DNA from: Nitrosomonas sp.
GTDB lineage: Bacteria; Pseudomonadota; Gammaproteobacteria; Burkholderiales; Nitrosomonadaceae
Direction: 5' to 3'
DNA: 64,000 bases
Assembly: GCA_024281995.1 (NCBI GenBank)
Contig: JAMWZW010000001.1
Location: 434,001-498,000, forward strand
The translations under genes and the position numbers were made by a program. Below the pieces are notes generated by a model. It was given only the letters and a program-made list of their open reading frames with translations, made no database searches and was not told where the DNA came from. Shown one piece after another: positions 1-7,674 of the stretch; position 1 is the first letter of the stretch; every line of letters starts with the position of its first letter.

Positions 1-2
1 AA

Positions 3-290
3 TTCAATGTTTCTATTCCGATTCCATTGATGACAGGTTTACGTGCGGGGTATGAATTGCAATATTTTGGCAAGCGCAAGACGCTTGATGGTTCGCACAC
101 GGATGATTATGTACTCTCCAATCTTAATTTTGTAACGGATGTTCGCTGGGTGAAAGGGTTGGAAGCGTCTTTGAGCTTCTATAATTTATTTAAAGAAAAT
201 TACCAGCATCCGGCTGCAGATATCAATTGGCAAAATAGTTTTGTTCAGCCAGGTCGGACCGTGCGTTTCAGACTGGATTACCGTTTTTGA
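3..290 (+). CDS. TonB-dependent receptor, C-terminal fragment (cut by window edge)
   Basis: Only the last 95 residues are present; the reading frame is open to the left edge, so the gene starts outside the window. The alternating hydrophobic/polar pattern, an ASLSFYNLFKENY segment and the terminal strand ending RFRLDYRF with a final aromatic residue are typical of the last barrel strands of TonB-dependent outer-membrane receptors. The ligand cannot be inferred without the plug domain. The YfiR-family gene follows after 12 bp and is probably co-transcribed; receptor-yfiR pairs occur in other proteobacteria. Family is fairly sure, substrate unknown. Confidence 0.75.
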   Translation, partial: FNVSIPIPLMTGLRAGYELQYFGKRKTLDGSHTDDYVLSNLNFVTDVRWVKGLEASLSFYNLFKENYQHPAADINWQNSFVQPGRTVRFRLDYRF

Positions 291-302
291 GCGTATCGTA
301 AT

Positions 303-869
303 ATGGTACGCGGGCTTGCTAATCTCCATTTTGGAAAACATGCAGTGGAAATGTTATCTTCGGTCTTGCTATGGTGCAGTTTATTGGCCCTGGTACATTC
401 ACCGCCAGTGCAAGCTGAGCAACCTTCCGAATACCGGTTAAAAGTGGCATTTTTGTACAATTTTGCTATGTATACCGAGTGGCCTAAACAATCTAGTCAG
501 TATCTGGATTATTGTATTTATGGTGATGACCCTTTCGGTGAACATATAAAACATTTGCACCAGAAGAAAGTTGATCAGCAGGAAATAGTGGTCAAGTATC
601 CGCAAAATTTAGATGCTTTGCCGACATGCCACGTTGTTTTTATTACTCGTTCTGTTATCAATAATCTTGACGATATTTTGAAACTACTGAATGGAAAACC
701 GATATTGACCATTGCAGATTCACCCGGCAGTTGCCAACAAGGTATTATGCTCAATATGGCGATTAGTGGAGGAAAAGTGATTTTTGAAGCCAATCTTTCT
801 GCTGCAAAGCAAAATGGTTTAAGACTAAGCGCTCAACTCCTCCGTTTTGCCAATGAAGTACTGCAGTAA
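303..869 (+). CDS. YfiR-family (DUF4154) periplasmic protein
   Basis: 188 residues. An N-terminal signal peptide (hydrophobic stretch about residues 17-38, ending PPVQAEQ) is followed by the DUF4154/YfiR fold: EYRLKVAFLYNFAMYTEWP near residue 43, a CIYGDDPFG strand, a CHVVFI strand and a closing QLLRFANEVL helix. In Pseudomonas YfiR is a periplasmic repressor of the membrane diguanylate cyclase YfiN; here no YfiN is adjacent, so the partner is unknown, although a GGDEF protein lies 0.7 kb downstream. The ATG at 303 is chosen because it supplies the positive charges of a signal peptide; the ATG at 351 is an alternative. Neither has a strong ribosome binding site. Confidence 0.75.
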   Translation: MVRGLANLHFGKHAVEMLSSVLLWCSLLALVHSPPVQAEQPSEYRLKVAFLYNFAMYTEWPKQSSQYLDYCIYGDDPFGEHIKHLHQKKVDQQEIVVKYPQNLDALPTCHVVFITRSVINNLDDILKLLNGKPILTIADSPGSCQQGIMLNMAISGGKVIFEANLSAAKQNGLRLSAQLLRFANEVLQ

Positions 870-1156
870 TGAAGGACTAATCAATGGGTACCTATGAATG
901 AATCTTGTAGCCTTAAGGAAAGCGAAATGATAGGTGTGTGGCGCGATAACCACACCATCCACTAGGAATTTGAATAACGTAATGTCTTATGAAATACTTT
1001 TATATTTTTAATCTGCCAGATAATTCTTACACGTAGTTTTTACTTAATTATGAATGAAAAATTTAGTGTAGCGGACGACTTTTGCTGATTCTCCTAGGAG
1101 CAATCGGTGAATAAAGATGAAAACGTGAGAGAGCTACAAGAAATTGAGGGAATGAT
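870..1156. other. Intergenic region with two short dyads
   Basis: No convincing gene. It contains a 6-bp stem GTGTGG/CCACAC around 932-950 and the palindrome CTCCTAGGAG at 1091-1100, flanked by GATT/AATC. Either could be a regulatory or terminator-like structure between the receptor/yfiR pair and the Hpt gene. No T-run follows either stem. Confidence 0.3.
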
Positions 1157-1510
1157 ATGCCTATATTGAATAATGCTCAACTTGATCAATTGCGAAATTT
1201 AGATATTTCCGGAGAACGTAAGTTGGTTCAAAAGTTTCTACATGTCTTTCTTGATTCTGCGGAAAAATATATGTGTCAACTTGAGCAAGCGTTAGACAAT
1301 AATGATGCAGAGGCTTTATATCGAGCTGCACATACATTCAAATCCAGTGCGGCAAATATTGGAGCTGAAGATTTATCGAAACTGTTAGACCAATTGGAAG
1401 AATTTGGAAAAGCCAAAGAATTAGTAAATGCGAAATCACTACAAGCAACAATACAACAATATTATCAACTAGTAATCAACGAAGTAAAAGAAAAGCTTGA
1501 GAAATCATGA
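1157..1510 (+). CDS. Hpt domain protein (histidine phosphotransfer)
   Basis: 117 residues, essentially one four-helix Hpt domain. The motif AAHTFKSSAANIGA around residues 57-70 carries the phospho-accepting His59, followed by LSKLLDQLEE. Stand-alone Hpt proteins relay phosphate between hybrid histidine kinases and response regulators in the cytoplasm. A GAGGGA sequence 5 bp before the ATG fixes the start. The next gene encodes a REC-containing protein 96 bp downstream, so phosphotransfer to that REC is a natural hypothesis; the donor kinase is not in the window. Confidence 0.85.
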   Translation: MPILNNAQLDQLRNLDISGERKLVQKFLHVFLDSAEKYMCQLEQALDNNDAEALYRAAHTFKSSAANIGAEDLSKLLDQLEEFGKAKELVNAKSLQATIQQYYQLVINEVKEKLEKS

Positions 1511-1606
1511 TGTTTGAAATTATTTGGATTTAATTGACAAGAAAAAAGTGCTTGCTGTTGAGATCTATAGATGATCATCGAAGTTACTTAGTCGAAAGGT
1601 TAGATA

Positions 1607-3541
1607 ATGAAAATCGCTGATGTTAACCAGTTAAAAATTAGTAACTTGTTGCCAAGCCCGAAAGGTGTTGCGCTAGCTTTGATGGAAGCTTGTCGGCGAG
1701 ATGATGTCACTATTGCAGAAATCACCCGGCTTGTTCAAACCGATCCAGCGCTTTCAGGTCGCTTGATACAAAGAGCCAACTCAGCCAATCAGGCGACGCG
1801 TACTATCACTTCTGTCACAGAAGCAATTTCGCGCGTGGGTTTGTCCACAGTGAAACAATTGGCAATGGGATTCTCGTTGATAGATCAGTATCAAAAGGGT
1901 TCTTGCAAGCAATTTGATTACCAAAGATTCTGGTTGCACTCGCTTCTCATGGCCATTGCGATGCAAGAGTTGGCAAAAGCCACACGAATATCGGCGCCTG
2001 ATGAGATGTTTGCATGCGGCTTAATGGCAAATATTGGCTCATTGGCACTGGCTACGATCTATCCGGATAAGTACAGTGATTTACTCGCTGAGCAATCATC
2101 TGATAAGCCCCTCATTAAATTGGAACAACACTATTTGAGGACCGACCATAGTGAATTAACTGCAGCAATGCTCATCAATTTTGGTGTACCTAATATTTTT
2201 GTCGAATCGATTTATTATCATGAAATGCCCGACCAATCTGGTTTCTCGGAAGGCTCTCGTCCTTACCAATTGGTTCATTTGCTTTATTTAGGGAGACAGG
2301 TAGCTGATTTTGGCCTCGCAGAGGAATTGGAACGAAATACACAAATTTCTGAGTTGATATTGCTGGGTGGGAAAATTGGTTTGGATACCGAATCCTTCGG
2401 TACCTTGATCGATCAAATTATGCAGCAGTGGCAGGCATGGGGAAAAATACTCAAGATGCCGCTCTCAGAACTGCCCCCACCCTTCGTTAAAATAATGAAT
2501 GCTGCTGCACCGCGTCAAGAATCAGAATCAAATAGTTCTAATTTGCTCCGTATTTTGTTGGTGGAAGATGATCCAGTGAGCCTCCTTTTTATTGAAAAGC
2601 TGTTGGCCGATACCCAAGGCCACACATTGTTCACTGCATCCGATGGACAGCAAGCGTTATCTTTAGCGATGGAAATATCCCCGCATATTGTGATCACTGA
2701 TTGGATGATGCCGGTAGTGAGTGGTCTGGAATTAACCAAATCGTTGCGTGCAACTGAATGGGGGCAGGGTATCTACATCATTATGTTGACAAGCGTTGAA
2801 GATGAAGAAGACGTCATCAAAGCTTTCGATGCCGGGGTCGATGATTACGTGACAAAACCAGTGAATATTCGCGCTTTCCGGGCCAGATTAAGAGCGGCAT
2901 GGCATTATCGTAAGCTGCAAGAATCATGGGAGCGTGATCGCGATCAGCTTAAACGTTTTGCTGCGGAATTGGCCGTTACCAATCGTAAATTGGAGCATTA
3001 TGCATCAACAGATGTGTTGACAGAATTACCTAATCGGCGTGCTGGCATGGAAGTATTGGCCGAGGTATGGAGTGTTGCGGTTCGGTCGAATCAATTGATG
3101 GCTGTGATGTTGATTGATATCGATTATTTCAAAAGTATCAATGATAACTATGGTCATGCAGTCGGCGATAAGGTGCTCAAACAAATAGCTGCAGCGATGA
3201 AAGATACTGCACGAAAAGGCGATACCTTTTGTCGAATGGGAGGTGAAGAATTTCTTATTATTTGTCACAATGTCAATATCGATGCAAAGTCAATGGTGCT
3301 TTTTGCGGAAAGAATCCGTCAGCATATCAACAAACAGCAAATTATAATCAATGAGACTGCAATTAATGTTTCTATCAGCATTGGTGTGGCTATCAAAGAA
3401 GCGGGTATGAAAGAAGATCATCAACTGATAGATGCTGCGGATAAGGCGCTGTATGCCGCTAAAAATGCAGGGAGAAACAGAGTTTTTCTTACCCTAGGCG
3501 GCAGGCATATTAGCTGCAGTCCCAGTAAGTCTGCAAGTTAA
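1607..3541 (+). CDS. HDOD-REC-GGDEF response regulator / diguanylate cyclase
   Basis: 644 residues in three parts. Residues about 15-210 form an HDOD domain (degenerate HD-like signalling module, start NLLPSPKGVALALMEACR). Residues about 308-425 form a receiver with acidic pocket VEDDP, phospho-Asp365 in ITDWMMP, and the later VTKP lysine. Residues about 465-635 form a GGDEF domain with intact GGEEF active site at 545-549, so c-di-GMP synthesis is expected to be controlled by phosphorylation. Conserved DxLTxLPNRR entry motif is present. The preceding Hpt gene is a plausible phosphodonor. HDOD fused to REC-GGDEF is uncommon but known; the output phenotype cannot be read from sequence. Confidence 0.88.
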   Translation: MKIADVNQLKISNLLPSPKGVALALMEACRRDDVTIAEITRLVQTDPALSGRLIQRANSANQATRTITSVTEAISRVGLSTVKQLAMGFSLIDQYQKGSCKQFDYQRFWLHSLLMAIAMQELAKATRISAPDEMFACGLMANIGSLALATIYPDKYSDLLAEQSSDKPLIKLEQHYLRTDHSELTAAMLINFGVPNIFVESIYYHEMPDQSGFSEGSRPYQLVHLLYLGRQVADFGLAEELERNTQISELILLGGKIGLDTESFGTLIDQIMQQWQAWGKILKMPLSELPPPFVKIMNAAAPRQESESNSSNLLRILLVEDDPVSLLFIEKLLADTQGHTLFTASDGQQALSLAMEISPHIVITDWMMPVVSGLELTKSLRATEWGQGIYIIMLTSVEDEEDVIKAFDAGVDDYVTKPVNIRAFRARLRAAWHYRKLQESWERDRDQLKRFAAELAVTNRKLEHYASTDVLTELPNRRAGMEVLAEVWSVAVRSNQLMAVMLIDIDYFKSINDNYGHAVGDKVLKQIAAAMKDTARKGDTFCRMGGEEFLIICHNVNIDAKSMVLFAERIRQHINKQQIIINETAINVSISIGVAIKEAGMKEDHQLIDAADKALYAAKNAGRNRVFLTLGGRHISCSPSKSAS

Positions 3542-3681
3542 TCAATTCAAAGAATCGTATAGAGTATAGAGTTTGTAATGCTGTGTTGAGTCGCGCGGCA
3601 GTTTAACCAGTAATTGCGTAGTGATAAGACAAAGCCCCACGATTAAAAATTTTCTGAGCTTTCGTGTCGCGCTCATGACTA

Positions 3682-4461
3682 TTAATAGTAGGTACCTAAT
3701 ATCACTTCTCGTTTCTGGAGATCATTTAGAATTTCCAGCCCACCCTGTATAACGATATCGGGATTAGGATGTTTAAGTTCACTGGCGATTTGTTGCAGGA
3801 TGACTCGCCCAGTTTTATCTGGGTTCGCAGTAATGTTATGTAATAGTTGCGCGGTTACTGAATTGATTTCTATAAAATGTATGTCAAATTTGCTATCCCG
3901 ATATACCACTAAATGGGTGTGAGAACCATTAGTATCGGTGGATTGGAAAGTTGGGCCTATTTTGTGAACGGGAAAATGATAATCCAATATCCAGGCGAGA
4001 GGAGAAATCACAGGCATGCCAGCTAAGAGATCACCATGGATATTTATGAGCAGCTCATCAATTTTATCATCCGCAATGGATAGCGCCAACTCTACCCATT
4101 CATAATGCGCAAGTTCCAATAGAAAGGGTGGATCATTAGTGTGCGGTTGGCGTTCATGCTCCAGAAATTTTAGAAACTCGCGCGGTATTTCCGTAAATAA
4201 TGGAGTGTGTGACAAATGATTAGCAAAATAATCCCGGATCATGTTATGCCAGTGGTCATCGGGAATGATTTGACGTAAAACCGGGTAGGTGCTGGCAATA
4301 AAGTCTTCCACGTTGTTATAGAGCAGCTCGCAATAAATTTTCATGCGCCGTTTCTCAATAGCTTCAGGGCAGGGATTTTTTTCCGGATTACGAATATGCG
4401 CCGTAAAAGCATATTGCAGCTGCACAAAATTAGGACGATCGGCCGTGTTGTATGTGGTCAC
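3682..4461 (-). CDS. hvfC: HvfC-type MNIO partner protein (DUF2063 family)
   Basis: 259 residues. The N-terminal part (about 12-105) matches the DUF2063 putative DNA-binding-like domain ([35 protein letters not shown]), followed by a C-terminal domain with helices near 100-145 and a mixed region to the end. In hvf operons this protein is the partner that brings the precursor peptide to the DUF692 oxidase. It overlaps the end of hvfB by 32 bp, implying translational coupling; the start is GTG (reverse complement CAC at 4459-4461). It is the last gene of the minus-strand operon. Confidence 0.85.
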   Translation of the reverse strand: MTTYNTADRPNFVQLQYAFTAHIRNPEKNPCPEAIEKRRMKIYCELLYNNVEDFIASTYPVLRQIIPDDHWHNMIRDYFANHLSHTPLFTEIPREFLKFLEHERQPHTNDPPFLLELAHYEWVELALSIADDKIDELLINIHGDLLAGMPVISPLAWILDYHFPVHKIGPTFQSTDTNGSHTHLVVYRDSKFDIHFIEINSVTAQLLHNITANPDKTGRVILQQIASELKHPNPDIVIQGGLEILNDLQKREVILGTYY

Positions 4462-5296
4462 TGGTTTGAGCTAACCCTTTTGATTGTAACGCATGAATGA
4501 TATCCATTTCTTGTAGCAGTTCCGTCAACGGGGGGAAGTTAAAATCACGTTCCAGCAAAGTCGGAATGACGCCAAAATATTGATAAGATTTTTCAAGTAA
4601 CTGCCACACCGGGTCTATGACATTGGCGCCATGTGTATCTACAATCAAGTCTTTCGCTTCTTGATAATGTCCCGCTATATGAATGTAACGAATACGTTCA
4701 GCGGGTAATTTCTGCAGAAATGCTTCGGCATCGTAGTGGTGATTGATACTGTTGACATAAACGTTATTGACATCTAGTAACAGATCGCAATCAGATTCTT
4801 GCAACACTGCATTAATGAAATCAATTTCTTCCATTTCCTTGCCGGGTGCCGCATAGTAGGAAACGTTTTCCATCGCAATGCGTTGTTCCAAGATATCCTG
4901 TACGCGCCGGATACGATTGGCTACATAATGTACCGCTTGTTGCGTGAAAGGAATGGGCAATAAGTCATATAGATGACCATCATCACTACAATAACTTAAA
5001 TGTTCACTGTAATAGCGGATATGGTGTTCTTTCAGAAAACGCTTTAGCCGTTGTAGAAAAGCTTCATCCAATGGGGCTGGTCCGCCAATGGAGAGAGACA
5101 AGCCATGGCAGATAAAGGGAAATTTTTCGGCTAATACACGAAATCTTTTACCATAGTAACCGCCAACGCCCATCCAATTTTCTGGAGCTATTTCCCAGAA
5201 ATTTATGGAATTGTTAGGTTGGTCTGGGAGTTCGCGCACAAATCCTTTCCGCAGACCAAGTCCCGCACCATGAACAGGATAGAACTTATTCTGCAT
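4430..5296 (-). CDS. hvfB: HvfB-type multinuclear non-heme iron oxidase (MNIO, DUF692)
   Basis: 288 residues, normal for the family. The TIM-barrel metal-binding residues are recognisable: His64 in [11 protein letters not shown], Glu98/His99 in YYSEHLSY, Glu143/Asn144 in AMENVSYY, Asp175/Asn177/Asn178 in [12 protein letters not shown], His206 and His210 in YIHIAGHY, Asp220/His222 in VDTHG, and Glu249 in [13 protein letters not shown] enzymes use two or three irons to oxidise Cys residues in RiPP precursors, in HvfB to 5-thiooxazole/oxazolone-type groups. It starts 18 bp after the precursor gene ends and overlaps hvfC, so the operon order is A-B-C. Confidence 0.92.
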   Translation of the reverse strand: MQNKFYPVHGAGLGLRKGFVRELPDQPNNSINFWEIAPENWMGVGGYYGKRFRVLAEKFPFICHGLSLSIGGPAPLDEAFLQRLKRFLKEHHIRYYSEHLSYCSDDGHLYDLLPIPFTQQAVHYVANRIRRVQDILEQRIAMENVSYYAAPGKEMEEIDFINAVLQESDCDLLLDVNNVYVNSINHHYDAEAFLQKLPAERIRYIHIAGHYQEAKDLIVDTHGANVIDPVWQLLEKSYQYFGVIPTLLERDFNFPPLTELLQEMDIIHALQSKGLAQTSDHIQHGRSS

Positions 5297-5314
5297 GGTA
5301 GACTGTTATAGGAG

Positions 5315-5620
5315 TTATTTTTTAGTGCTTTCTTTGTCAGATTTATCTTCGCTACCTTTATCTTCCATATCCTTTTTCATTTTACCGCCACACTTACCTT
5401 CGCCACATTTGCCTTCTTTCTCCGATTTTTTTTCGTCAGATTTGCCTTCTTGAGCAGGTTTATTATCGCTCGCATCAGCCAGTTGCATGTAACCGCCCGA
5501 TAATTCGTTCATGGCAAAAGGGCTGGTGTTTGTGTCGGCCGACACTTGGCTGATTGTCAGACTGGTGGCAAATGCGGTAGCTACTGCGAGTGAAACAGGT
5601 TTAATTGAATTTTTAGACAT
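5315..5620 (-). CDS. hvfA: HvfA-type precursor of a copper-binding oxazolin RiPP
   Basis: About 101 residues from the ATG at 5620, which has a GGAGAA site 5 bp upstream; a longer frame reaching 5659 lacks one. Order: a Sec-like signal peptide (MSKNSIKPVSLAVATAFATS, then a cleavage region at VSA-D), a linker (MNELSGGYMQLADASD), and a Lys/Glu-rich tail containing EGKCGEGKCGG, two copies of the EGKCG core. In Haemophilus HvfA such EGKCG cysteines are converted by HvfBC and the product binds copper. Only two core cysteines are seen here, fewer than in many homologues. Followed directly by hvfB and hvfC; no HvfD (DoxX-like) gene is adjacent. Confidence 0.88.
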   Translation of the reverse strand: MSKNSIKPVSLAVATAFATSLTISQVSADTNTSPFAMNELSGGYMQLADASDNKPAQEGKSDEKKSEKEGKCGEGKCGGKMKKDMEDKGSEDKSDKESTKK

Positions 5621-5763
5621 TTTATTTTCTCCATGAAATTTGATGAATTGGCTATCCAAGATGATAACCTCAAACTCGAATGTAGTTTTACATTTTTGTC
5701 GCCCGTCATGATCTTCTTCATTTTTTAAGACTGAAAATTACCGGCTTGATTCGGAGTGTGTAC

Positions 5764-6405
5764 TTACTCGGGATTCTGTTTTGAGGATAACATCGATAAC
5801 ACGCGAATTCCTGTGCAGAATGTATTTATTTCTGAACGATCAAGCAATATACAGAGTTTGCCAGAACGTTGACAGTAATACTTTACAATCAAGAAGGCCT
5901 CGTGGTTCACACAATCAATCGGGCAAATGATCATATCCGTTTGTTCTAATAACTGGGGTAACTTTTTCAAAGAGTCATTTGGATTACCATGGAATGTCAA
6001 TAGATTGCCCCCTGAATTCTCAATCAATTGTTTATAAGCCGGATATAGCTTAGCGCGGCCGCCAACACATAGAACTGAGTATCCGGCTAAACAACAGTTG
6101 CTTACGGTATTATTTAAAATATGAATGTTACGCTTAATCAAAGGCGCCCAATTGATACCATGCGAATGAATGTTTGCTGACTGGAAAATGGAGGTTTTTC
6201 GATGGGAATATTCGAACTTCCATTCAGACTGAGCTGCTTTATTGCGAATTAATAAGTACTTATTGATACTCGTGACTAAATTTTCTAACTTGCGTAAACA
6301 GTTAGATAGCAGAACATCTAGATAGGCAGAATCAGCGGAAGAGAAATGAAAAATAATAGGGGATTGTGCAATATTAGCAAGTACTTGCCTTCTCATGAAT
6401 TTCAT
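5764..6405 (-). CDS. DUF2325 domain protein
   Basis: 213 residues from the ATG at 6405, chosen because AGGAG lies 8 bp upstream. The C-terminal half is DUF2325: VLCVGGRAKLYPAYKQLIE, GGNLLTFHG, LPQLLEQTDMIICPIDCVNHEAF and KYYCQRSGKLCILLDRS. The N-terminal half is mostly helical and unrecognised. DUF2325 proteins have no settled biochemical function; conserved Cys residues (ICPIDCVNHEA) suggest redox or metal sensitivity. It sits between the hvf operon and bacterioferritin, all on the minus strand, a setting that fits metal homeostasis, but this is only context. Confidence 0.75.
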   Translation of the reverse strand: MKFMRRQVLANIAQSPIIFHFSSADSAYLDVLLSNCLRKLENLVTSINKYLLIRNKAAQSEWKFEYSHRKTSIFQSANIHSHGINWAPLIKRNIHILNNTVSNCCLAGYSVLCVGGRAKLYPAYKQLIENSGGNLLTFHGNPNDSLKKLPQLLEQTDMIICPIDCVNHEAFLIVKYYCQRSGKLCILLDRSEINTFCTGIRVLSMLSSKQNPE

Positions 6406-6525
6406 AATAAATCTCCTGCAAATCATCAGCTAGTAAAAAAATGGCTGGCTGACCTGAAGGAGCAGGCTGGCTGGCTAAATGTGCCGCCGAAGAAGGAGGA
6501 GCAAACTCCAGCGGCAATGGAAAAA

Positions 6526-6990
6526 CTATACCTGGCTTTGTAGCCAGTTATGGATACCGATTTTTTGCATGACATCAAGCTGGGTTTCCAGCCAATCAAT
6601 ATGCTCTTCGGTATCCTCAAGAATACGTTCAAAAATTTCTCGTGATACAAAATCCTGGGCTGATTCGCAAGCTGCTATCGCGCGCAGTAAAGTATCTCGC
6701 GAAATATGTTCAAGTTTTAAATCACATGCAACGCATTCCTCAGCCGTTTCACCAATCATGAGCTTGCCGAGATCTTGCAAATTGGGAAGGCCTTCCAAAA
6801 ATAATATTCGCTCAATCAATGTGTCGGCATGTTTCATCTCTTCACAAGATTCTTCAAATTCGTGTTTGCCAAGGCCGTTGAATCCCCAATTTTTATACAT
6901 GCGTGCATGGAGAAAGTACTGGTTAATAGCGGTCAGTTCGTGTTGCAGCTGTTGATTTAGCAAACGGATAATTTCTACATTACCTTTCAT
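6526..6990 (-). CDS. bfr: Bacterioferritin
   Basis: 154 residues, full length. Strong match to Bfr from [26 protein letters not shown] to [14 protein letters not shown]. Ferroxidase ligands Glu18, Glu51, His54, Glu94 and His130 and the haem ligand Met52 (EEMKHAD) are visible. By ungapped alignment with E. coli Bfr, the bridging Glu127 is replaced by Thr (DTEEHIDW for DEEGHIDW), so one dinuclear-site ligand may be missing or supplied by Glu128. It oxidises and stores iron as a 24-mer in the cytoplasm. The ATG has GGAGAGC upstream. HemP lies directly upstream on the same strand. Confidence 0.95.
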   Translation of the reverse strand: MKGNVEIIRLLNQQLQHELTAINQYFLHARMYKNWGFNGLGKHEFEESCEEMKHADTLIERILFLEGLPNLQDLGKLMIGETAEECVACDLKLEHISRDTLLRAIAACESAQDFVSREIFERILEDTEEHIDWLETQLDVMQKIGIHNWLQSQV

Positions 6991-7149
6991 TTTTGCTCTC
7001 CTAAGACAGATATCGATTGTTTGTATTGCATTCGAAGGTATCGTACGATTTCTTAAAGCACCCGAATGTTCTTGCTGATAATAGTTTTTCTTTAATATTG
7101 TTTGACGATAACTACTATTTGCAAATATACACGATATGTTCAGGGTCCA

Positions 7150-7338
7150 CTACTTATTGAGAATTAACTTACCATTCCGCGTGCGACGCAGAGAATATTG
7201 CTCTCCATTATGCAGTATAAAAATTACGTCAGTATTCTTAAACAAGCAACCACTGTCAATTGCTGCACTGAAGGTAGGTATATTGCTAGACTGCTGTAGA
7301 TTTCTTGGCTTTGTTTGTGTGAAAATTAAAGTATTCAT
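7150..7338 (-). CDS. hemP: HemP/HmuP-family hemin uptake protein
   Basis: 62 residues. The C-terminal half carries the HemP signature: CLFKNTDVIFILHNGEQYSL then RRTRNGKLILNK, ending at the usual position. The N-terminal half is variable as in the family. HemP/HmuP proteins are small cytoplasmic factors linked to expression of haem receptors. Immediately upstream on the same strand is a perfect Fur-type palindrome at 7360-7376, which supports a real iron-regulated gene. No haem receptor or ABC transporter follows; bacterioferritin is next, 160 bp downstream. Confidence 0.82.
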   Translation of the reverse strand: MNTLIFTQTKPRNLQQSSNIPTFSAAIDSGCLFKNTDVIFILHNGEQYSLRRTRNGKLILNK

Positions 7339-7359
7339 GATAATGAGTTAAGGGTGTAT

Positions 7360-7376
7360 ATGAGAATGATTCTCAT
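7360..7376 (-). promoter_or_regulatory. Fur box
   Basis: The 17-bp sequence ATGAGAATGATTCTCAT is a perfect 8-1-8 palindrome matching the Fur consensus (GAGAATnATTCTC core). It ends 22 bp upstream of the hemP start, where it would cover the promoter. The nearest plus-strand start is 299 bp away, so hemP is the evident target. A second, weaker piece (ATAATGAG at 7340-7347) lies between box and start. Confidence 0.85.
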
Positions 7377-7674
7377 TATATTTATTTTTCTAATGAGGTG
7401 CAAGACATTTTCACGCTTCTTACAACTTAAAAGTATATTATGGTAGTTAGTATTCTAACTGTATGATGTAATTGGATTACTTTTTTGAGAATTTTTTCTA
7501 ATCTATTTTTTGCGTAATTCGTTTGGAAAAAAATCAAGCGGTTGTACAGATAGGATCATAGGGAGTAAGGTGTTTGCAAGATAGATAGGCTGTCTTAAGC
7601 GGAATGAGTGGAGATGGGTGTAAAGGGCTTTTGATCAATCAAACGCGATAGATTTTTAAGTTTAAAAACAATCA
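7377..7674. other. Leader region of the J/PilZ-protein gene, with a short dyad
   Basis: AT-rich, no gene seen. AGTTAG-tatt-CTAACT at 7445-7460 is a perfect 6-bp inverted repeat that could be an operator or hairpin. AGGGAGTAAGG at about 7559 looks like a ribosome binding site but no reading frame follows it closely. Confidence 0.3.

Noticed and set aside
6346-6543. 65-codon plus-strand frame between the DUF2325 gene and bfr
   Set aside because: It overlaps the start region of the DUF2325 gene, has no ribosome site and no family signal; the opposite strand holds real genes.
7136-7351. 71-codon plus-strand frame at the hemP locus
   Set aside because: It is the opposite strand of hemP, whose minus-strand frame has the HemP signature and a Fur box.
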